64,000 nucleotides of DNA. Origin: Thermoproteus uzoniensis 768-20. GTDB lineage: Archaea > Thermoproteota > Thermoprotei > Thermoproteales > Thermoproteaceae. The DNA lies in the NCBI RefSeq assembly GCF_000193375.1, contig NC_015315.1, positions 1,372,622-1,436,621 of the forward strand, written 5' to 3'. Positions 1 to 8,939 of this stretch are shown piece by piece. Both the position numbers and the translations under genes were made by a program. The number at the start of each line of letters is the position of its first letter. Position 1 is the stretch's first letter. The notes beneath the pieces are model-generated. The model did no database searches. It was given only the letters and a program-made list of their open reading frames with translations, and was not told where the DNA came from.

Positions 1-109
1 AGCCCGTCTCGTCTATGGCCTTCAGAATATCATATATGCCAGGCCCTATTATCTGGTTGCCGTTCCACTCCACCCAGACTCTGTACTTAACCTTGACGTC
101 GTTAGGCAC
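1..109 (-). CDS. ModE-like winged-helix regulator, N-terminal fragment
   Basis: Only the first 36 codons lie in the window; the gene continues past the left edge. The start is GTG at 109, because an in-frame TAA lies two codons upstream. The peptide (PNDVKVKYRVWVEWNG, then GPGIYDILKAIDETG) resembles the start of ModE/LysR-type winged helix-turn-helix proteins, where a short strand is followed by a helix ending in an IDETGS-like segment. It is divergent from the molybdenum-cofactor gene moaC with about 70 bp between the start codons, which fits a molybdate- or tungstate-responsive regulator. That role is inference from a short fragment and its neighbour. Confidence 0.55.
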   Translation of the reverse strand, partial: MPNDVKVKYRVWVEWNGNQIIGPGIYDILKAIDETG

Positions 110-180
110 GGATTAAGGATAGCCGTTATTATTTACTTTTACAGTATGATTTTTCTACTGGAGAGGCAGCTGTAGATGTG

Positions 181-915
181 ATGGTCGACATCTCGGCGAA
201 GGGCGATGTGGGCAGATACGCCGTAGCTTCCGCCGAGGCCTCTACAAGCGACGCTGTAAGTTGCGTCGTAGCGGCCTCTCTCGCGACGAAACAGGCATAT
301 AGGTATGTGCCGCTTCTACACCCGGTACCTCTATCAGCCTCGGCGGAGTGTAGCGGAGGCGCCGTCAAGGCGAGGGCCTGGACTGTGTGGAAGACGGGCG
401 TGGAGATGGATGCGTTGTTCGGCGCCCTCGTGGGCGCCATAGCGGGCGGCGCTACCTACATCAAGAGATTACGCGTAGATACGAAGGTCAAGGGTGTAGA
501 ATACAGTCTGGAGGAGCCGAGAGGGGCCATAAAGGCCAACCGCCCGGATCTCGGCTATGTAGTTAAGGCACACGGTTATATACATCTAACCTCCACAAGA
601 CCTATAAAGGCCGGCTCTGTCGAGAAGGGCGACCCCATCTGCGCGGCGAGGACGATAGCCCCGCTCAACGCAAAGAGGCTATGCGAGCTTCTGCCTGTGG
701 AGTGCGTGAAGCTCGAATACGCCAACAGCAGTATAGAGATAGGAGACGACTCGGTGGCCGTCGAGGTGGTCTTAAAAGGCAGAGACGTCTCGCCGAGCTT
801 GGAGGCCCTGTTCGCCGCGGGCTCCGCGCTCTTGACAATCTGGGACATGTTGAAGAAATACGAAAAGGACGAAAACGGACAGTACCCCAACACCTACGTG
901 GAGCTAGGACTTTAG
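181..915 (+). CDS. moaC: Double-length MoaC (cyclic pyranopterin monophosphate synthase), tandem half-degenerate domains
   Basis: MoaC converts the 3',8-cyclo-GTP intermediate to cyclic pyranopterin monophosphate in molybdopterin synthesis. The product is 244 residues from ATG 181 (a GTG at 178 is an alternative), against about 150-160 for normal MoaC. Residues 1-105 match the start of MoaC (MVDISAK, LLHPVP, KTGVEMDA). Residues 125-244 match a second copy that ends like a normal archaeal MoaC (TIWDMLKKYEKD, GQYP). Aligned to E. coli MoaC, half one keeps D17, K21, H77 and E112 (here D3, K7, H47, E75) but has lost K51, D128 and K131. Half two keeps K51, E114, D128 and K131 (K149, E208, D222, K225) but has Cys and Ser in place of H77 and E112. 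The 3' end overlaps the convergent cdd gene by 12 nt. Confidence 0.85.
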   Translation: MVDISAKGDVGRYAVASAEASTSDAVSCVVAASLATKQAYRYVPLLHPVPLSASAECSGGAVKARAWTVWKTGVEMDALFGALVGAIAGGATYIKRLRVDTKVKGVEYSLEEPRGAIKANRPDLGYVVKAHGYIHLTSTRPIKAGSVEKGDPICAARTIAPLNAKRLCELLPVECVKLEYANSSIEIGDDSVAVEVVLKGRDVSPSLEALFAAGSALLTIWDMLKKYEKDENGQYPNTYVELGL

Positions 916-1296
916 CTTGTCGCCTCTAAACGGCGACGGGAAGAGATCCCTAAGATTCGCCGTAATCACCTTTCTCTTGTCGGCCGTCGCCATGATCACA
1001 AGAGCGTCGGGGTTGAACTCGGCTATGACTTGTCTACACGCCCCGCAGGGGGCCGCCGGCTCGTCCGAGTCGACAACCACCGCCACGGCCACTATATCCC
1101 TATCCCCCTCCGATACGGCCTTAAACACGGCCACCCTCTCAGCGCATACGGTCAGCCCGTAGCTGGCGTTCTCCACGTTGACGCCAGTGTAGATCTTGCC
1201 GCTTTTGGTCAACACGGCGGCGCCTACGCGGAACTTCGAATACGGCGCATACGCGTTTTTTAGGGCTTCCCGGGCCTTTTCCACGAGCTCCTCCAT
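904..1296 (-). CDS. cdd: Cytidine deaminase
   Basis: Cytosolic zinc enzyme of pyrimidine salvage that deaminates cytidine and deoxycytidine to uridine and deoxyuridine. At 130 residues it is the normal size for the homotetrameric short form. The zinc site is complete: CAER (C51, catalytic E53) and PCGACRQ (C84, C87). The substrate-binding segment VNVENASYG lies at 40-47. The ATG at 1296 is preceded by an AT-rich promoter stretch shared with the divergent gene at 1324. The 3' end overlaps moaC by 12 nt. The family assignment is secure. Confidence 0.95.
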   Translation of the reverse strand: MEELVEKAREALKNAYAPYSKFRVGAAVLTKSGKIYTGVNVENASYGLTVCAERVAVFKAVSEGDRDIVAVAVVVDSDEPAAPCGACRQVIAEFNPDALVIMATADKRKVITANLRDLFPSPFRGDKLKS

Positions 1297-1323
1297 AAAA
1301 ATATAAGGGGTAAAAGAGAGTTA

Positions 1324-2247
1324 GTGGCCGCAGAGGTAAGAGAGGCGATTGTAAAGACGGGGGCAGAGGTGGAGGACGGAGTATTGGCCACTATGCCTAG
1401 GAGTTTAAAATACACAGCGGCTCAGATAAGATCTATAATAGAATCATATAAAAGCTCAGATATATCTACTATTATTAATAATTTATCAAATATAAGAAAT
1501 ATTGAAGATGTGATACTATATATTACAATATTATCATATCTAGTAGGTAATAACATCAAGGGCAATGGGATGTTGGAAGCGTACTCCCGAGAGTTCGAGA
1601 AAATGGACAGCATATCAGCATCCAAGCTGAGACACCTTCTTACCAATGTATTGGGCGAGGAGGCTCCGATAAATATACATGTAAATAAAATTTTAAAGAT
1701 TATAGAATTTCTAAAACATAAAAAGGGGACATATCTCTGGATATTAAAAGAAAAACGATTAGATAGATTTGAGAAAGATGTGAGAGAATTTGTCTTCGAA
1801 AACAACGGTGGTTATTCTATCGATAGAGGAATTAAGTTATTTATAAGAATTTTTATAGATAAAAATACTATTCCTCTTGCATATAAAATAGCTTATAATA
1901 AAAATGAAGTTAGAAAATATAAAATACATGGGGATTTCTACACCACCCTTGTTGCCATGCGTAGCGGCTCCTTCGAGGACGTCGATTCGCCGACCGCCTC
2001 CAAGATAAAACAGAGAGTGGCGCGGGCCCTGATTTGCAGAAGCCGGAAGGAGCGTTGCGATCCGTTACGGATACGCCTCAAGTCAGTGCGGGGTCTGGTG
2101 AGGACGATCGCCTATCTGAGCGGCGATCCCATAGCGTTTGAGAGAGGCGCGTACCACATAGGCAAGAACTACTGCGCTAGGCTTAGATGCGAGGAATGCC
2201 CTATAAGGAACGTCTGCAAGAAATATATATTTATAGAAGTCAAGTAA
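1324..2247 (+). CDS. Unrecognised protein with C-terminal Fe-S-type cysteine cluster; AT-rich core
   Basis: I do not recognise this 307-residue protein with certainty. The C-terminus has C284-x4-C289-x2-C292-x5-C298, close to the C-x6-C-x2-C-x5-C [4Fe-4S] loop of endonuclease III-type DNA glycosylases, so an iron-sulfur DNA-repair-like or nucleic-acid-binding protein is possible. I see no clear helix-hairpin-helix with catalytic Lys and Asp. The gene starts with GTG, about 22 nt after an AAATATAAG TATA box. Bases 1428-1935 are very AT-rich, with many ATA, AAA and TTT codons, while both ends have the GC-rich codon use of the region. That contrast suggests an insertion, foreign origin or relaxed selection. 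Confidence 0.6.
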   Translation: MAAEVREAIVKTGAEVEDGVLATMPRSLKYTAAQIRSIIESYKSSDISTIINNLSNIRNIEDVILYITILSYLVGNNIKGNGMLEAYSREFEKMDSISASKLRHLLTNVLGEEAPINIHVNKILKIIEFLKHKKGTYLWILKEKRLDRFEKDVREFVFENNGGYSIDRGIKLFIRIFIDKNTIPLAYKIAYNKNEVRKYKIHGDFYTTLVAMRSGSFEDVDSPTASKIKQRVARALICRSRKERCDPLRIRLKSVRGLVRTIAYLSGDPIAFERGAYHIGKNYCARLRCEECPIRNVCKKYIFIEVK

Positions 2248-2248
2248 C

Positions 2249-3028
2249 ATGTTAAAGGGGAAGACGGCTATAGTGACTGCCGCCAGTAGAGGCATAGGGA
2301 GAGGGGTGGCCAGAGTCCTCGCGCGGGAGGGGGCCAACCTCGTCATAGCGTCTAGGGATCTAGAGAGGCTTTCGAGGACGGCGTCGGAGATAAGGTCAGA
2401 GTTCGGCGCCGAGGTCGTGCCCGTGCAGGCCGATTTAACTAAAAGGGCTGATGTGGCTAAGATTGTGGAGACGGCCGCGAGGAGTTTCGGCGGCGTGGAT
2501 ATACTGGTCTACAACACAGGTCCTCCCAAGCCGGGGACCTTCATGGAGCTCACCGAGGAGGACTGGGACTACGCGGTGAGGCTTCTGCTGATGAGCGCCG
2601 TCTGGCTGACCAAGGACGCGTTGCCATATATGATCGAGAAGAGGCAGGGCCGTATAATATACATAACATCGTTGACGTTGAAGAGGCCTCTGCCCAATCT
2701 GACGCTCTCCAACGTGATACGGCTCTCGATAGCCGGCCTTGTCAAGACACTGGCGTACCAATTGGCCCAGTACAACATACTCGTCAACGGAGTTCTCCAG
2801 GGCTATGTCGAGACCGAGAGGGTGTTAGAGGTGGCCAGGGACAGAGCCGTCCGTGAGGGCAAGCCTCTGGACGACGTGCTGAGGGCTATGGCGGGCGAGA
2901 TACCGCTGGGCCGTATGGCTAAGCCCGAGGAGATAGGGGAGCTCGTGGCGTTTTTAGCCTCGGAGAGGGCCAGCTACATAACGGGCTCTCTGATATCTAT
3001 AGATGGGGGGTACGTGCAGTGCATCTAG
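2249..3028 (+). CDS. Short-chain dehydrogenase/reductase lacking the usual Tyr-x3-Lys
   Basis: A 259-residue classical-length SDR, normally an NAD(P)-dependent oxidoreductase with a Rossmann fold. The cofactor loop TAASRGIG is at 10-17 and NTG at 89-91, and the C-terminus shows the FabG-like SYITGSLISIDGGY. The catalytic Ser is present (S141), but Tyr and Lys are replaced by S154 and R158 (segment LSNVIR). From memory, a FabG-like subgroup lacking the Tyr exists in archaea and bacteria, so this may be ancestral rather than decay. The substrate is unknown. It starts one base after the previous stop and overlaps the convergent glyA by 4 nt. Confidence 0.85.
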   Translation: MLKGKTAIVTAASRGIGRGVARVLAREGANLVIASRDLERLSRTASEIRSEFGAEVVPVQADLTKRADVAKIVETAARSFGGVDILVYNTGPPKPGTFMELTEEDWDYAVRLLLMSAVWLTKDALPYMIEKRQGRIIYITSLTLKRPLPNLTLSNVIRLSIAGLVKTLAYQLAQYNILVNGVLQGYVETERVLEVARDRAVREGKPLDDVLRAMAGEIPLGRMAKPEEIGELVAFLASERASYITGSLISIDGGYVQCI

Positions 3029-4326
3029 AGCGTCAGTCCCATGCTCCCCAACAGCCTCCTGGCCAGCTCTCCGTCTACGCCGTAGCCGTACTTCACCTCC
3101 AGGAACTGGCTCCTAAACTCGACGACCTTTCTACGTACTTGGCCGGGCTCTTTGCCGTCTATTAAGAGCTCCTTGAAGAAGCCCGCTATCTCGGCCATAT
3201 CCCCCTCGCGCATGCCCCATCTAGTGACTTCCTGAACTCCTAGCCTGATCCCGCTAGGCTTAACCGCGCTTTTATCCCAAGGCAACATGTTCTTGTTAAC
3301 TATTATATTGGCGTCCTCGAGCAACTTGGACACAGCCTCGCCGCCTCCCAGCTTCGAGACGTCCACGGCCACCTGGTGGGTTTGTGTGAACCCGAGATGC
3401 TCCGCCACCACGTCGAACCCATTAGCGTGCAGCGCCTCGGCGAGCGCTTTGGCGTTTCTGACTATCTGCTCCGCGTATTGGGCGCCGAACTGTCGCATCT
3501 CGGCCAGAGTGACGTAGGTGGCCGCGTACCTATGCATGTGGTAGTTCGACGTGAAGACAGGGAACACGCCGCGGGCGATCGACTCGTTGACCTCCCCCTC
3601 TAGGGCGCTGGCGATAAGCCCTCCTTGAGGTCCCGGGAAGGTCTTGTGCGTAGAGGAGGTGGTCACGTCGGCGCCCTCCCTCAGCGGGTTGGGGAACTTG
3701 CCCCCCACCACTAGGCCAAAGACGTGGGCTGAGTCGTGAAGCACGTAGGAGCTCACAGCGTGGGCGGCCTCGGATATCTCCTTTATCGGGTGGGGGAACA
3801 GGTAGAGGGAGCCCCCCAAGATCACTATATTGGGCCTATTCTCCTCTATTAGCCTACGCGCCTTGTCGACGTCTATGTTGAACGCATCGGGATCCCAAGG
3901 CAGTTCGAGAACCTTGAACTTCAACGCCTTGGGGCCGCCCACTTGGTTGTGGCTTATATGGCCGCCCGCCCTAGTCGGCAACGAGGCTATGGTGCCCCCC
4001 TCGGGCGCCAGGCCGTAGTACGTCGCCAGATTGGCTATGGTCCCCGAGATGGGCCTAACGTCGACGTACTTGGCGCCGAGGATCTCGGCGAAGCTCTTGG
4101 ATAGGGCCTCCTCGAGGAGATCCACGTATCTGGTCCCTCTATAGTACCGCCGGCCGACGGAGCCCTCGGCGTATCTACCCATGAGATCGTTGAGGTAGAC
4201 CAACTCGGCGAGGGGCGACATCACGTTCTCGGCGGCTATTAGGTTGATCGTCTGTCTCCGCCTCCACTCGTTGTGTTCCAGGAGCACGCCCAACATCTTC
4301 TGTACGTCCTCGGGATACTGCGCCAT
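3025..4326 (-). CDS. glyA: Serine hydroxymethyltransferase
   Basis: PLP enzyme that interconverts serine and glycine and transfers the one-carbon unit to a pterin cofactor (a methanopterin-like pterin is expected in crenarchaea, not checkable here). At 433 residues it has normal length. The PLP-lysine motif SSTHKTFPGPQGG gives K228, and HDSAH (D198-S199-A200-H201) binds the cofactor ring. ATG 4326 lies about 24 nt after the TATA-like CTATAAATAG, so the mRNA is probably leaderless. It converges on and overlaps the SDR gene by 4 nt. Confidence 0.95.
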   Translation of the reverse strand: MAQYPEDVQKMLGVLLEHNEWRRRQTINLIAAENVMSPLAELVYLNDLMGRYAEGSVGRRYYRGTRYVDLLEEALSKSFAEILGAKYVDVRPISGTIANLATYYGLAPEGGTIASLPTRAGGHISHNQVGGPKALKFKVLELPWDPDAFNIDVDKARRLIEENRPNIVILGGSLYLFPHPIKEISEAAHAVSSYVLHDSAHVFGLVVGGKFPNPLREGADVTTSSTHKTFPGPQGGLIASALEGEVNESIARGVFPVFTSNYHMHRYAATYVTLAEMRQFGAQYAEQIVRNAKALAEALHANGFDVVAEHLGFTQTHQVAVDVSKLGGGEAVSKLLEDANIIVNKNMLPWDKSAVKPSGIRLGVQEVTRWGMREGDMAEIAGFFKELLIDGKEPGQVRRKVVEFRSQFLEVKYGYGVDGELARRLLGSMGLTL

Positions 4327-4359
4327 AGGACTAAACCTCCCGCTATTTATAGATCTGCC

Positions 4360-5283
4360 CTACTCGCCCTGCTCCTCGTCCTCGCCAGGTAGCTTCATTA
4401 ACGAAATCCTCTTGGGCTTCTCCTCCTTGATCTCTTGCCTCAACTTATCGGCGTATTTGGAGGCCAAGGCGTCCACTATGGACATTATGTGTTTGACAGT
4501 GCCGTTGTCTAAGGTCAAGAACTCGTGCAATTTGCCCTCATCTAGATGTTTCGAGAGTAGCGGGTCCATGGGTATCTGGCCCAGGAAAGGCACGCCGGCC
4601 TTCTCGGCAATCCTCTTGCCGGCCCCCTCGCCGAATATGTAGTAGGTCTTGCCGTTGTCGGGGCAGACGAAGCAACACATGTTCTCCACTATGCCGGCGA
4701 CTGGTATCTGTACCTTCCTCGAGAAGTCTATAGCCTTGACGACTATACGGCGGGAGATCTCGGACGGTATGGTCACTATGATACTGCCATCTATCCCGCC
4801 TTGTAGGCTTTGGGCTATGGTCAACGGGGCATCGCCGGTGCCCGGCGGAAGGTCGACCATCAACACGTCGAGAGATCCCCAATCCACTTGCGAAATGAAG
4901 TCCCTCAACGCCTGGGTGACCAAGGCGCCTCTCCAGATAACCGCCGTGTCCTCGCTGGGCAACATGAAGTCTATTGAAACCACCTTGACGCCGAAGGGTC
5001 CCGACACGGGCACTATTTTCCCCGTCTTGGAGTCGACGTAGAGCGCGGAGTCCGTCACGCCCAACAGCTTAGGTATCGTCGGGCCGTATATATCGCCGTC
5101 TAATATGCCCACCCTATATCCCCGTAGCGCGAGGCCGAGCCCAACAGCCGCCGTGACCAAAGACTTCCCCACCCCGCCTTTGCCCGAGATGGTGACCAGC
5201 TTGACCTTCACGCTCTTCAAATAGTCGGCCAAAGAGCCCGGGGGCGCCGCCCCGCCGCGTATGTTCACTCTGATATTGCTCAT
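4360..5283 (-). CDS. Mrp/NBP35-type P-loop ATPase, Fe-S cluster carrier
   Basis: A 307-residue member of the Mrp/ApbC/NBP35 family, soluble dimeric ATPases that hold and transfer [4Fe-4S] clusters to apoproteins. The deviant Walker A GKGGVGKS is at 34-41, DGDIYGPTIPKLLG follows, the switch region is DLPPGTGD, and the bridging-cluster cysteines are in NMCCFVCPDNG. The C-terminal tail is Lys/Glu-rich (QEIKEEKPKR, then DEEQGE). The TATA-like ATATATAC lies about 26 nt upstream of ATG 5283. It is followed downstream by glyA on the same strand with a 33-nt gap. Confidence 0.92.
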   Translation of the reverse strand: MSNIRVNIRGGAAPPGSLADYLKSVKVKLVTISGKGGVGKSLVTAAVGLGLALRGYRVGILDGDIYGPTIPKLLGVTDSALYVDSKTGKIVPVSGPFGVKVVSIDFMLPSEDTAVIWRGALVTQALRDFISQVDWGSLDVLMVDLPPGTGDAPLTIAQSLQGGIDGSIIVTIPSEISRRIVVKAIDFSRKVQIPVAGIVENMCCFVCPDNGKTYYIFGEGAGKRIAEKAGVPFLGQIPMDPLLSKHLDEGKLHEFLTLDNGTVKHIMSIVDALASKYADKLRQEIKEEKPKRISLMKLPGEDEEQGE

Positions 5284-5331
5284 ATAGCTCCCTACCGAAG
5301 GTAAGTATATATCTATATTGCCGTCACGGTC

Positions 5332-5838
5332 CTAGAGCCTCGCCGCCACGTCCCTGAACTCGCGATACACGTCGCCGCCCGCTCGGGCCCATTTATTCAA
5401 TAAACCACACGCGACGACGAACTGCCCCATGCGGCTGTACACGTCAATACACCCCACCTCGTCGACCACCGCGACGGCTCCATCCATGCACACCACCTCG
5501 AGACCCAGGTCTCTCACTAGCGGCAGATCGGCCTCTAAAGGCTCCGCCCTCGACTGCAGTAGGTCCCCCATGCGTATAATCCGGCCATCGGTCTTGCAAG
5601 GTATTGGGAGGCTACAATAACCCCTAACGCGGTCGCCCAGCCCGTAAATAGCCAAGCCGACGGGCACATCCCCCGAGATCTTCGAACCCCTCTCGAAGTG
5701 GATACCCACGAGGACGAAACCGCCGAGCGAGACCGTGTAGATCTGCGAGATGCCTAGAATCCCGGAATAGTTTCGGTAGAGCCAGTCGGCGAATTCTCCC
5801 AGCTCGTTGCACATATAGATTTTAACCAGAATTTCCAT
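5332..5838 (-). CDS. Hypothetical protein, 168 residues
   Basis: I do not recognise the family. The frame is open for 168 codons from ATG 5838 with the codon use of its neighbours, and no overlapping frame looks more gene-like. The protein has a hydrophobic N-terminal region (MEILVKIYMC), a central Gly-rich part and five cysteines with no obvious metal-binding spacing. No signal peptide or membrane segment is evident. It precedes the Mrp ATPase gene on the same strand with a gap of about 50 nt, so co-transcription is possible. Confidence 0.65.
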   Translation of the reverse strand: MEILVKIYMCNELGEFADWLYRNYSGILGISQIYTVSLGGFVLVGIHFERGSKISGDVPVGLAIYGLGDRVRGYCSLPIPCKTDGRIIRMGDLLQSRAEPLEADLPLVRDLGLEVVCMDGAVAVVDEVGCIDVYSRMGQFVVACGLLNKWARAGGDVYREFRDVAARL

Positions 5839-5986
5839 TTTATCGGTAATGAGGTAGGCCCGTCATCGCGGATAGATGAAGAGAAATCTGGGTTCTGAGC
5901 AAAAGCCAGCGTCTCAAGACCTAGCGTCTTAAGGGCAGAACGCCTAGGGCGAAAATAATTAAAAGGAGTGGAGTGGCCCCGCCTCG

Positions 5987-6619
5987 ATGGGCGAGAGCGG
6001 TGAGAGCTACGAGTACCTAGTGCCGTTGGAGAGGTATCTGTCCTCGGGCATTAGGTTGGGTACCAAGATGTCCAATAAGTACTTGGAAAAGAGGGGCTTT
6101 ATCTACGCTGTGAGGCCCGACGGGCTTAGGATCTTCGACATAAGGAAGATCGACGAGAGGTTGAGGATAGCCGCCAAGTTCATAGCGAGGTACAGCCCCG
6201 ACAGGATATTGGTCCACACGACTAGGCCCTACGGCTTCAAGCCCATAGAGATGTTCTGTAAATATGTGGGCTGTAAATATATAGCCGGGAGGTTCACGCC
6301 CGGCATATTGACCAACCCCTATCTGCCCGAGTATATGGAGATAGACCTATTGGTGGTGGTGGATCCTAAGCTGGACTCGCAAGCGGTCAGAGAGGCAGCT
6401 ATCATGGGCATACCCGTGGTGGCTCTCGTCGATACCGACACGCCCCACGACTTCATCGACTTGATGATACCTTGCAACAACAAGGGGAGGCGTAGCCTCG
6501 CCCTTATATTCTGGATATTGGCCAGACAGGTCTTGAGGGAGAGAGGGGAGCTTAAACCCGACCAAGATCTGCCAGTCCCGCCTGAGGAGTTCGAGACCAA
6601 GCTCGTGGAAACTAGATAA
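5987..6619 (+). CDS. rps2: 30S ribosomal protein uS2
   Basis: Archaeal uS2 of the small ribosomal subunit, 210 residues, the usual length. Diagnostic segments are the N-terminal [12 protein letters not shown] and [15 protein letters not shown], and the later [20 protein letters not shown] and [23 protein letters not shown] 5987 follows an AATAATTAAAAG promoter element by about 29 nt. The downstream order uS2, MEMO, IPP isomerase resembles the conserved archaeal cluster that links this ribosomal protein with isoprenoid genes. Confidence 0.95.
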   Translation: MGESGESYEYLVPLERYLSSGIRLGTKMSNKYLEKRGFIYAVRPDGLRIFDIRKIDERLRIAAKFIARYSPDRILVHTTRPYGFKPIEMFCKYVGCKYIAGRFTPGILTNPYLPEYMEIDLLVVVDPKLDSQAVREAAIMGIPVVALVDTDTPHDFIDLMIPCNNKGRRSLALIFWILARQVLRERGELKPDQDLPVPPEEFETKLVETR

Positions 6620-6639
6620 AGCGGTGACATACTCCCTTC

Positions 6640-7485
6640 ATGGCTAGAATTAGGAAGCCGGCCGTCGCCGGCTATTTCTACGAGGCGGATCGGGAGGCCC
6701 TTGTCGAGAGGATAAGGTGGAGCATATATCACGACTTAGGCCCCAAGACAGAGTCGTTGAGCCCGGAGGGGGCCAAGGCTCTGGGGGCCGTGGCGCCCCA
6801 CGCGGGCTATATCTATTCGGGCCCCGTGGCGGCCTGGGCGTACGCGGCGCTTAGGGGCTACGGGAGGCCCGATACTGTGGTGGTCATAGGGCCCAACCAC
6901 TACGGCGTGGGGGCGCCGGTCGCGATAATGAAATCGGGGATCTGGGAGACCCCTCTAGGCGCTCTAGAGATCGACGAGGAGGCGGCCGAGTTCTTGTCCT
7001 CGGAGTATAGATCTCTCGAGGACGACTTCTACGCCTTCTCAAAGGAGCACTCCATCGAGGTCCACATACCCTTCATCCAGTATTTCTTCGGCGACGTCAA
7101 GATCGTCCCAGTGGCCCTATGGCGCCAGACGCCCTCCACGGCCAAGGAGCTGGGAGCCGCCTTGGCCAAGATGGTGGCAAACTTCAAGAAGAGGATATAT
7201 ATAATAGCCAGCTCCGATCTTAACCACTACGAGCACCACGAGGTGACCGCCAAGAAGGACGAGTTGGCCATATCCAAGATAGTCGCGGGCGACGTCGAGG
7301 GCTTCTTCGACGTCATTTCTAGATACGACATCTCGGCGTGCGGCATAGGCCCCATAGGGGCTTTAATGAAGGCCGCAGCCGCGTTGGGGTTCAAGGCTAA
7401 GCTGTTGAAGCACGCCACCTCGGGAGACACCAGCGGGTACAGGGAGGAGACCGTCGGCTACGCCAGCGTGTTGTTCTACTCATGA
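6640..7485 (+). CDS. MEMO1 family protein (AmmeMemoRadiSam system protein B)
   Basis: A 281-residue MEMO-family protein related to extradiol dioxygenases and found across archaea. Conserved segments are [12 protein letters not shown] near the start, [14 protein letters not shown] (H54), [18 protein letters not shown] and [10 protein letters not shown], which supply the metal-binding histidines. The biochemical role is unsettled; in many genomes it is listed with AMMECR1 and a radical SAM protein. An AMMECR1-domain gene is present here at 25702, 18 kb away. It lies 20 nt after uS2 and overlaps the next gene by 4 nt (ATGA), indicating one operon. Confidence 0.92.
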   Translation: MARIRKPAVAGYFYEADREALVERIRWSIYHDLGPKTESLSPEGAKALGAVAPHAGYIYSGPVAAWAYAALRGYGRPDTVVVIGPNHYGVGAPVAIMKSGIWETPLGALEIDEEAAEFLSSEYRSLEDDFYAFSKEHSIEVHIPFIQYFFGDVKIVPVALWRQTPSTAKELGAALAKMVANFKKRIYIIASSDLNHYEHHEVTAKKDELAISKIVAGDVEGFFDVISRYDISACGIGPIGALMKAAAALGFKAKLLKHATSGDTSGYREETVGYASVLFYS

Positions 7486-8540
7486 TAGATAAGCGTAAGA
7501 ACGACCACATATTCTTGGCCGCTTCGCCCGAGTCACAAATCGGCGATAGTTGGCTGGACGAGGTGGTCCTAGTACATAGGGCCTTGCCGGAGCTCGACCT
7601 AGACGACGTGGATACGAGGACCACGTTTCTAGGCCGAGAGATATCAATGCCGTTCATAATAGGCGCCATGACGGGCGGGACCGAGCTCGCCGAGAAGATA
7701 AACGCCAGGCTCGCCAAAGCCGCCGAGGAGTTGGGGGTGCCCATGTATGTTGGCTCGCAACGTGTAGGCATAGTGAAGCCGGAGGCCAGGCGTAGCTTCG
7801 AGGTGGTCAAGGCCAACGCGCCGACGGTGCCCAAGATAGCCAATCTAGGCGCCCCTCAGATCTCCAGACTGCCCGACGACCAGCTACTGCGCTGGGCAGA
7901 GGAAGCCGTCAACATGATAGACGCGGCGGCTTTAGCGGTCCACTTGAACCCAGCCCAGGAGGTCTTCCAGCCGGAGGGCGAGCCCTATTTCAAGAACGTG
8001 CTGGATAGGTTGAGGTTTCTGAAGAGGTCTTTAAGGGTGCCGTTGATAGTCAAGGAGGTCGGCAACGGCATCTCCAAAGAGGTGGCGGGCCTCCTGAACG
8101 GGGTGGCGGATATAATCGACGTGGCCGGCGCGGGCGGCACCTCCTTCGTAGTCATAGAGGGTCTGAGGGCCAAGGAGGCGCGTCCTGAGCTCTACGAGCT
8201 GGCCCAGGAGTTCAAGGGCTGGGGCATCCCAACCGCCGCGGCCATATGCGAGGCCAAGGCCGCCTTCAAGGGCCCGGTGATAGCGTCCGGCGGCATAAGG
8301 AACGGGCTTGATGGGGCGAAGGCGTTGGGCCTCGGGGCCGACTACTTCTCGGCGTCTCAGCCTCTGCTTAAGGCGGCGTTGGACGACAAGGTGGCCCAAG
8401 CCATATCCAGAATGCTGAAGGAGCTCCGGATAGCCATGTTCTTGACGGGAGCCGCCAAGGTCCAAGATCTGAGGAAGGCGCCCAAGGTCTTCGGTCCCCG
8501 CTTGGAGTCTTGGCTGAGACAGCGCGGAGTTAGCTGTTGA
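7482..8540 (+). CDS. fni: Isopentenyl-diphosphate delta-isomerase, type 2 (FMN)
   Basis: Converts isopentenyl to dimethylallyl diphosphate with reduced FMN in the archaeal mevalonate pathway, supplying precursors for ether lipids. At 352 residues it has typical length. Motifs are KRKNDH near the start, [38 protein letters not shown] and the FMN-phosphate region [11 protein letters not shown] 7482 overlaps the MEMO stop by 4 nt. The prenyl synthase at 34018 uses its products. Confidence 0.95.
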   Translation: MIDKRKNDHIFLAASPESQIGDSWLDEVVLVHRALPELDLDDVDTRTTFLGREISMPFIIGAMTGGTELAEKINARLAKAAEELGVPMYVGSQRVGIVKPEARRSFEVVKANAPTVPKIANLGAPQISRLPDDQLLRWAEEAVNMIDAAALAVHLNPAQEVFQPEGEPYFKNVLDRLRFLKRSLRVPLIVKEVGNGISKEVAGLLNGVADIIDVAGAGGTSFVVIEGLRAKEARPELYELAQEFKGWGIPTAAAICEAKAAFKGPVIASGGIRNGLDGAKALGLGADYFSASQPLLKAALDDKVAQAISRMLKELRIAMFLTGAAKVQDLRKAPKVFGPRLESWLRQRGVSC

Positions 8541-8615
8541 CGCGACCTCGCCGTTTGAGATGATATGTAGCGCCCCATCAAGGGAGGTATTATAAACTGG
8601 CAGAGACGTATTCCT

Positions 8616-8939
8616 ATGGCTTGCCCCAAGTGCGGCAGTAGGGACGTAAGAATCTCGCCGTCCGGCAAATACGTCTGTAACTCGTGTGGGTACTCTTGGC
8701 AAATACCTATGGCGGATTTGGAATGGGCCCAGAGGATCTTCCGCGTGGAGAAGCTCTACGAGGAGTTCAAGGACGTGAGGCCTATAGACTGTGCCAGGAT
8801 GAAAGGCGAGATGGTCAAGAAAGGCGTGAGCGAGGACGACGCGGCCAAGATCGTGAGGAGGATAGCGAGGAGGGCCGCTCGCCTAACCAACGACAAAAGG
8901 GAGAAGGACGCGTTGGCGGCTATTATAGAAGGGTGTTAG
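8616..8939 (+). CDS. Small zinc-ribbon protein
   Basis: A 107-residue protein with an N-terminal zinc ribbon (C3-x2-C6 and C21-x2-C24) followed by a charged helical region. I do not recognise the family; ribbons of this kind occur in nucleic-acid-binding and transcription proteins. ATG 8616 lies about 24 nt after the TATA box TATTATAAAC, so it has its own promoter and a leaderless transcript, and is not simply part of the fni operon. It overlaps the convergent uL2 gene by 4 nt. Confidence 0.8.
   Translation: MACPKCGSRDVRISPSGKYVCNSCGYSWQIPMADLEWAQRIFRVEKLYEEFKDVRPIDCARMKGEMVKKGVSEDDAAKIVRRIARRAARLTNDKREKDALAAIIEGC

Noticed and set aside
5866-5960. Possible C/D-box guide RNA (GATGA at about 5875, CTGA at about 5896).
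   Set aside because: Only one C-like and one D-like box are present with no second pair and too short a spacing; the short hairpin AAGAC-GTCTT nearby is not enough.
8541-8615. Possible small RNA between fni and the zinc-ribbon gene (contains GATGATA).
   Set aside because: No matching D box; the region is explained by the promoter TATTATAAAC of the next gene.
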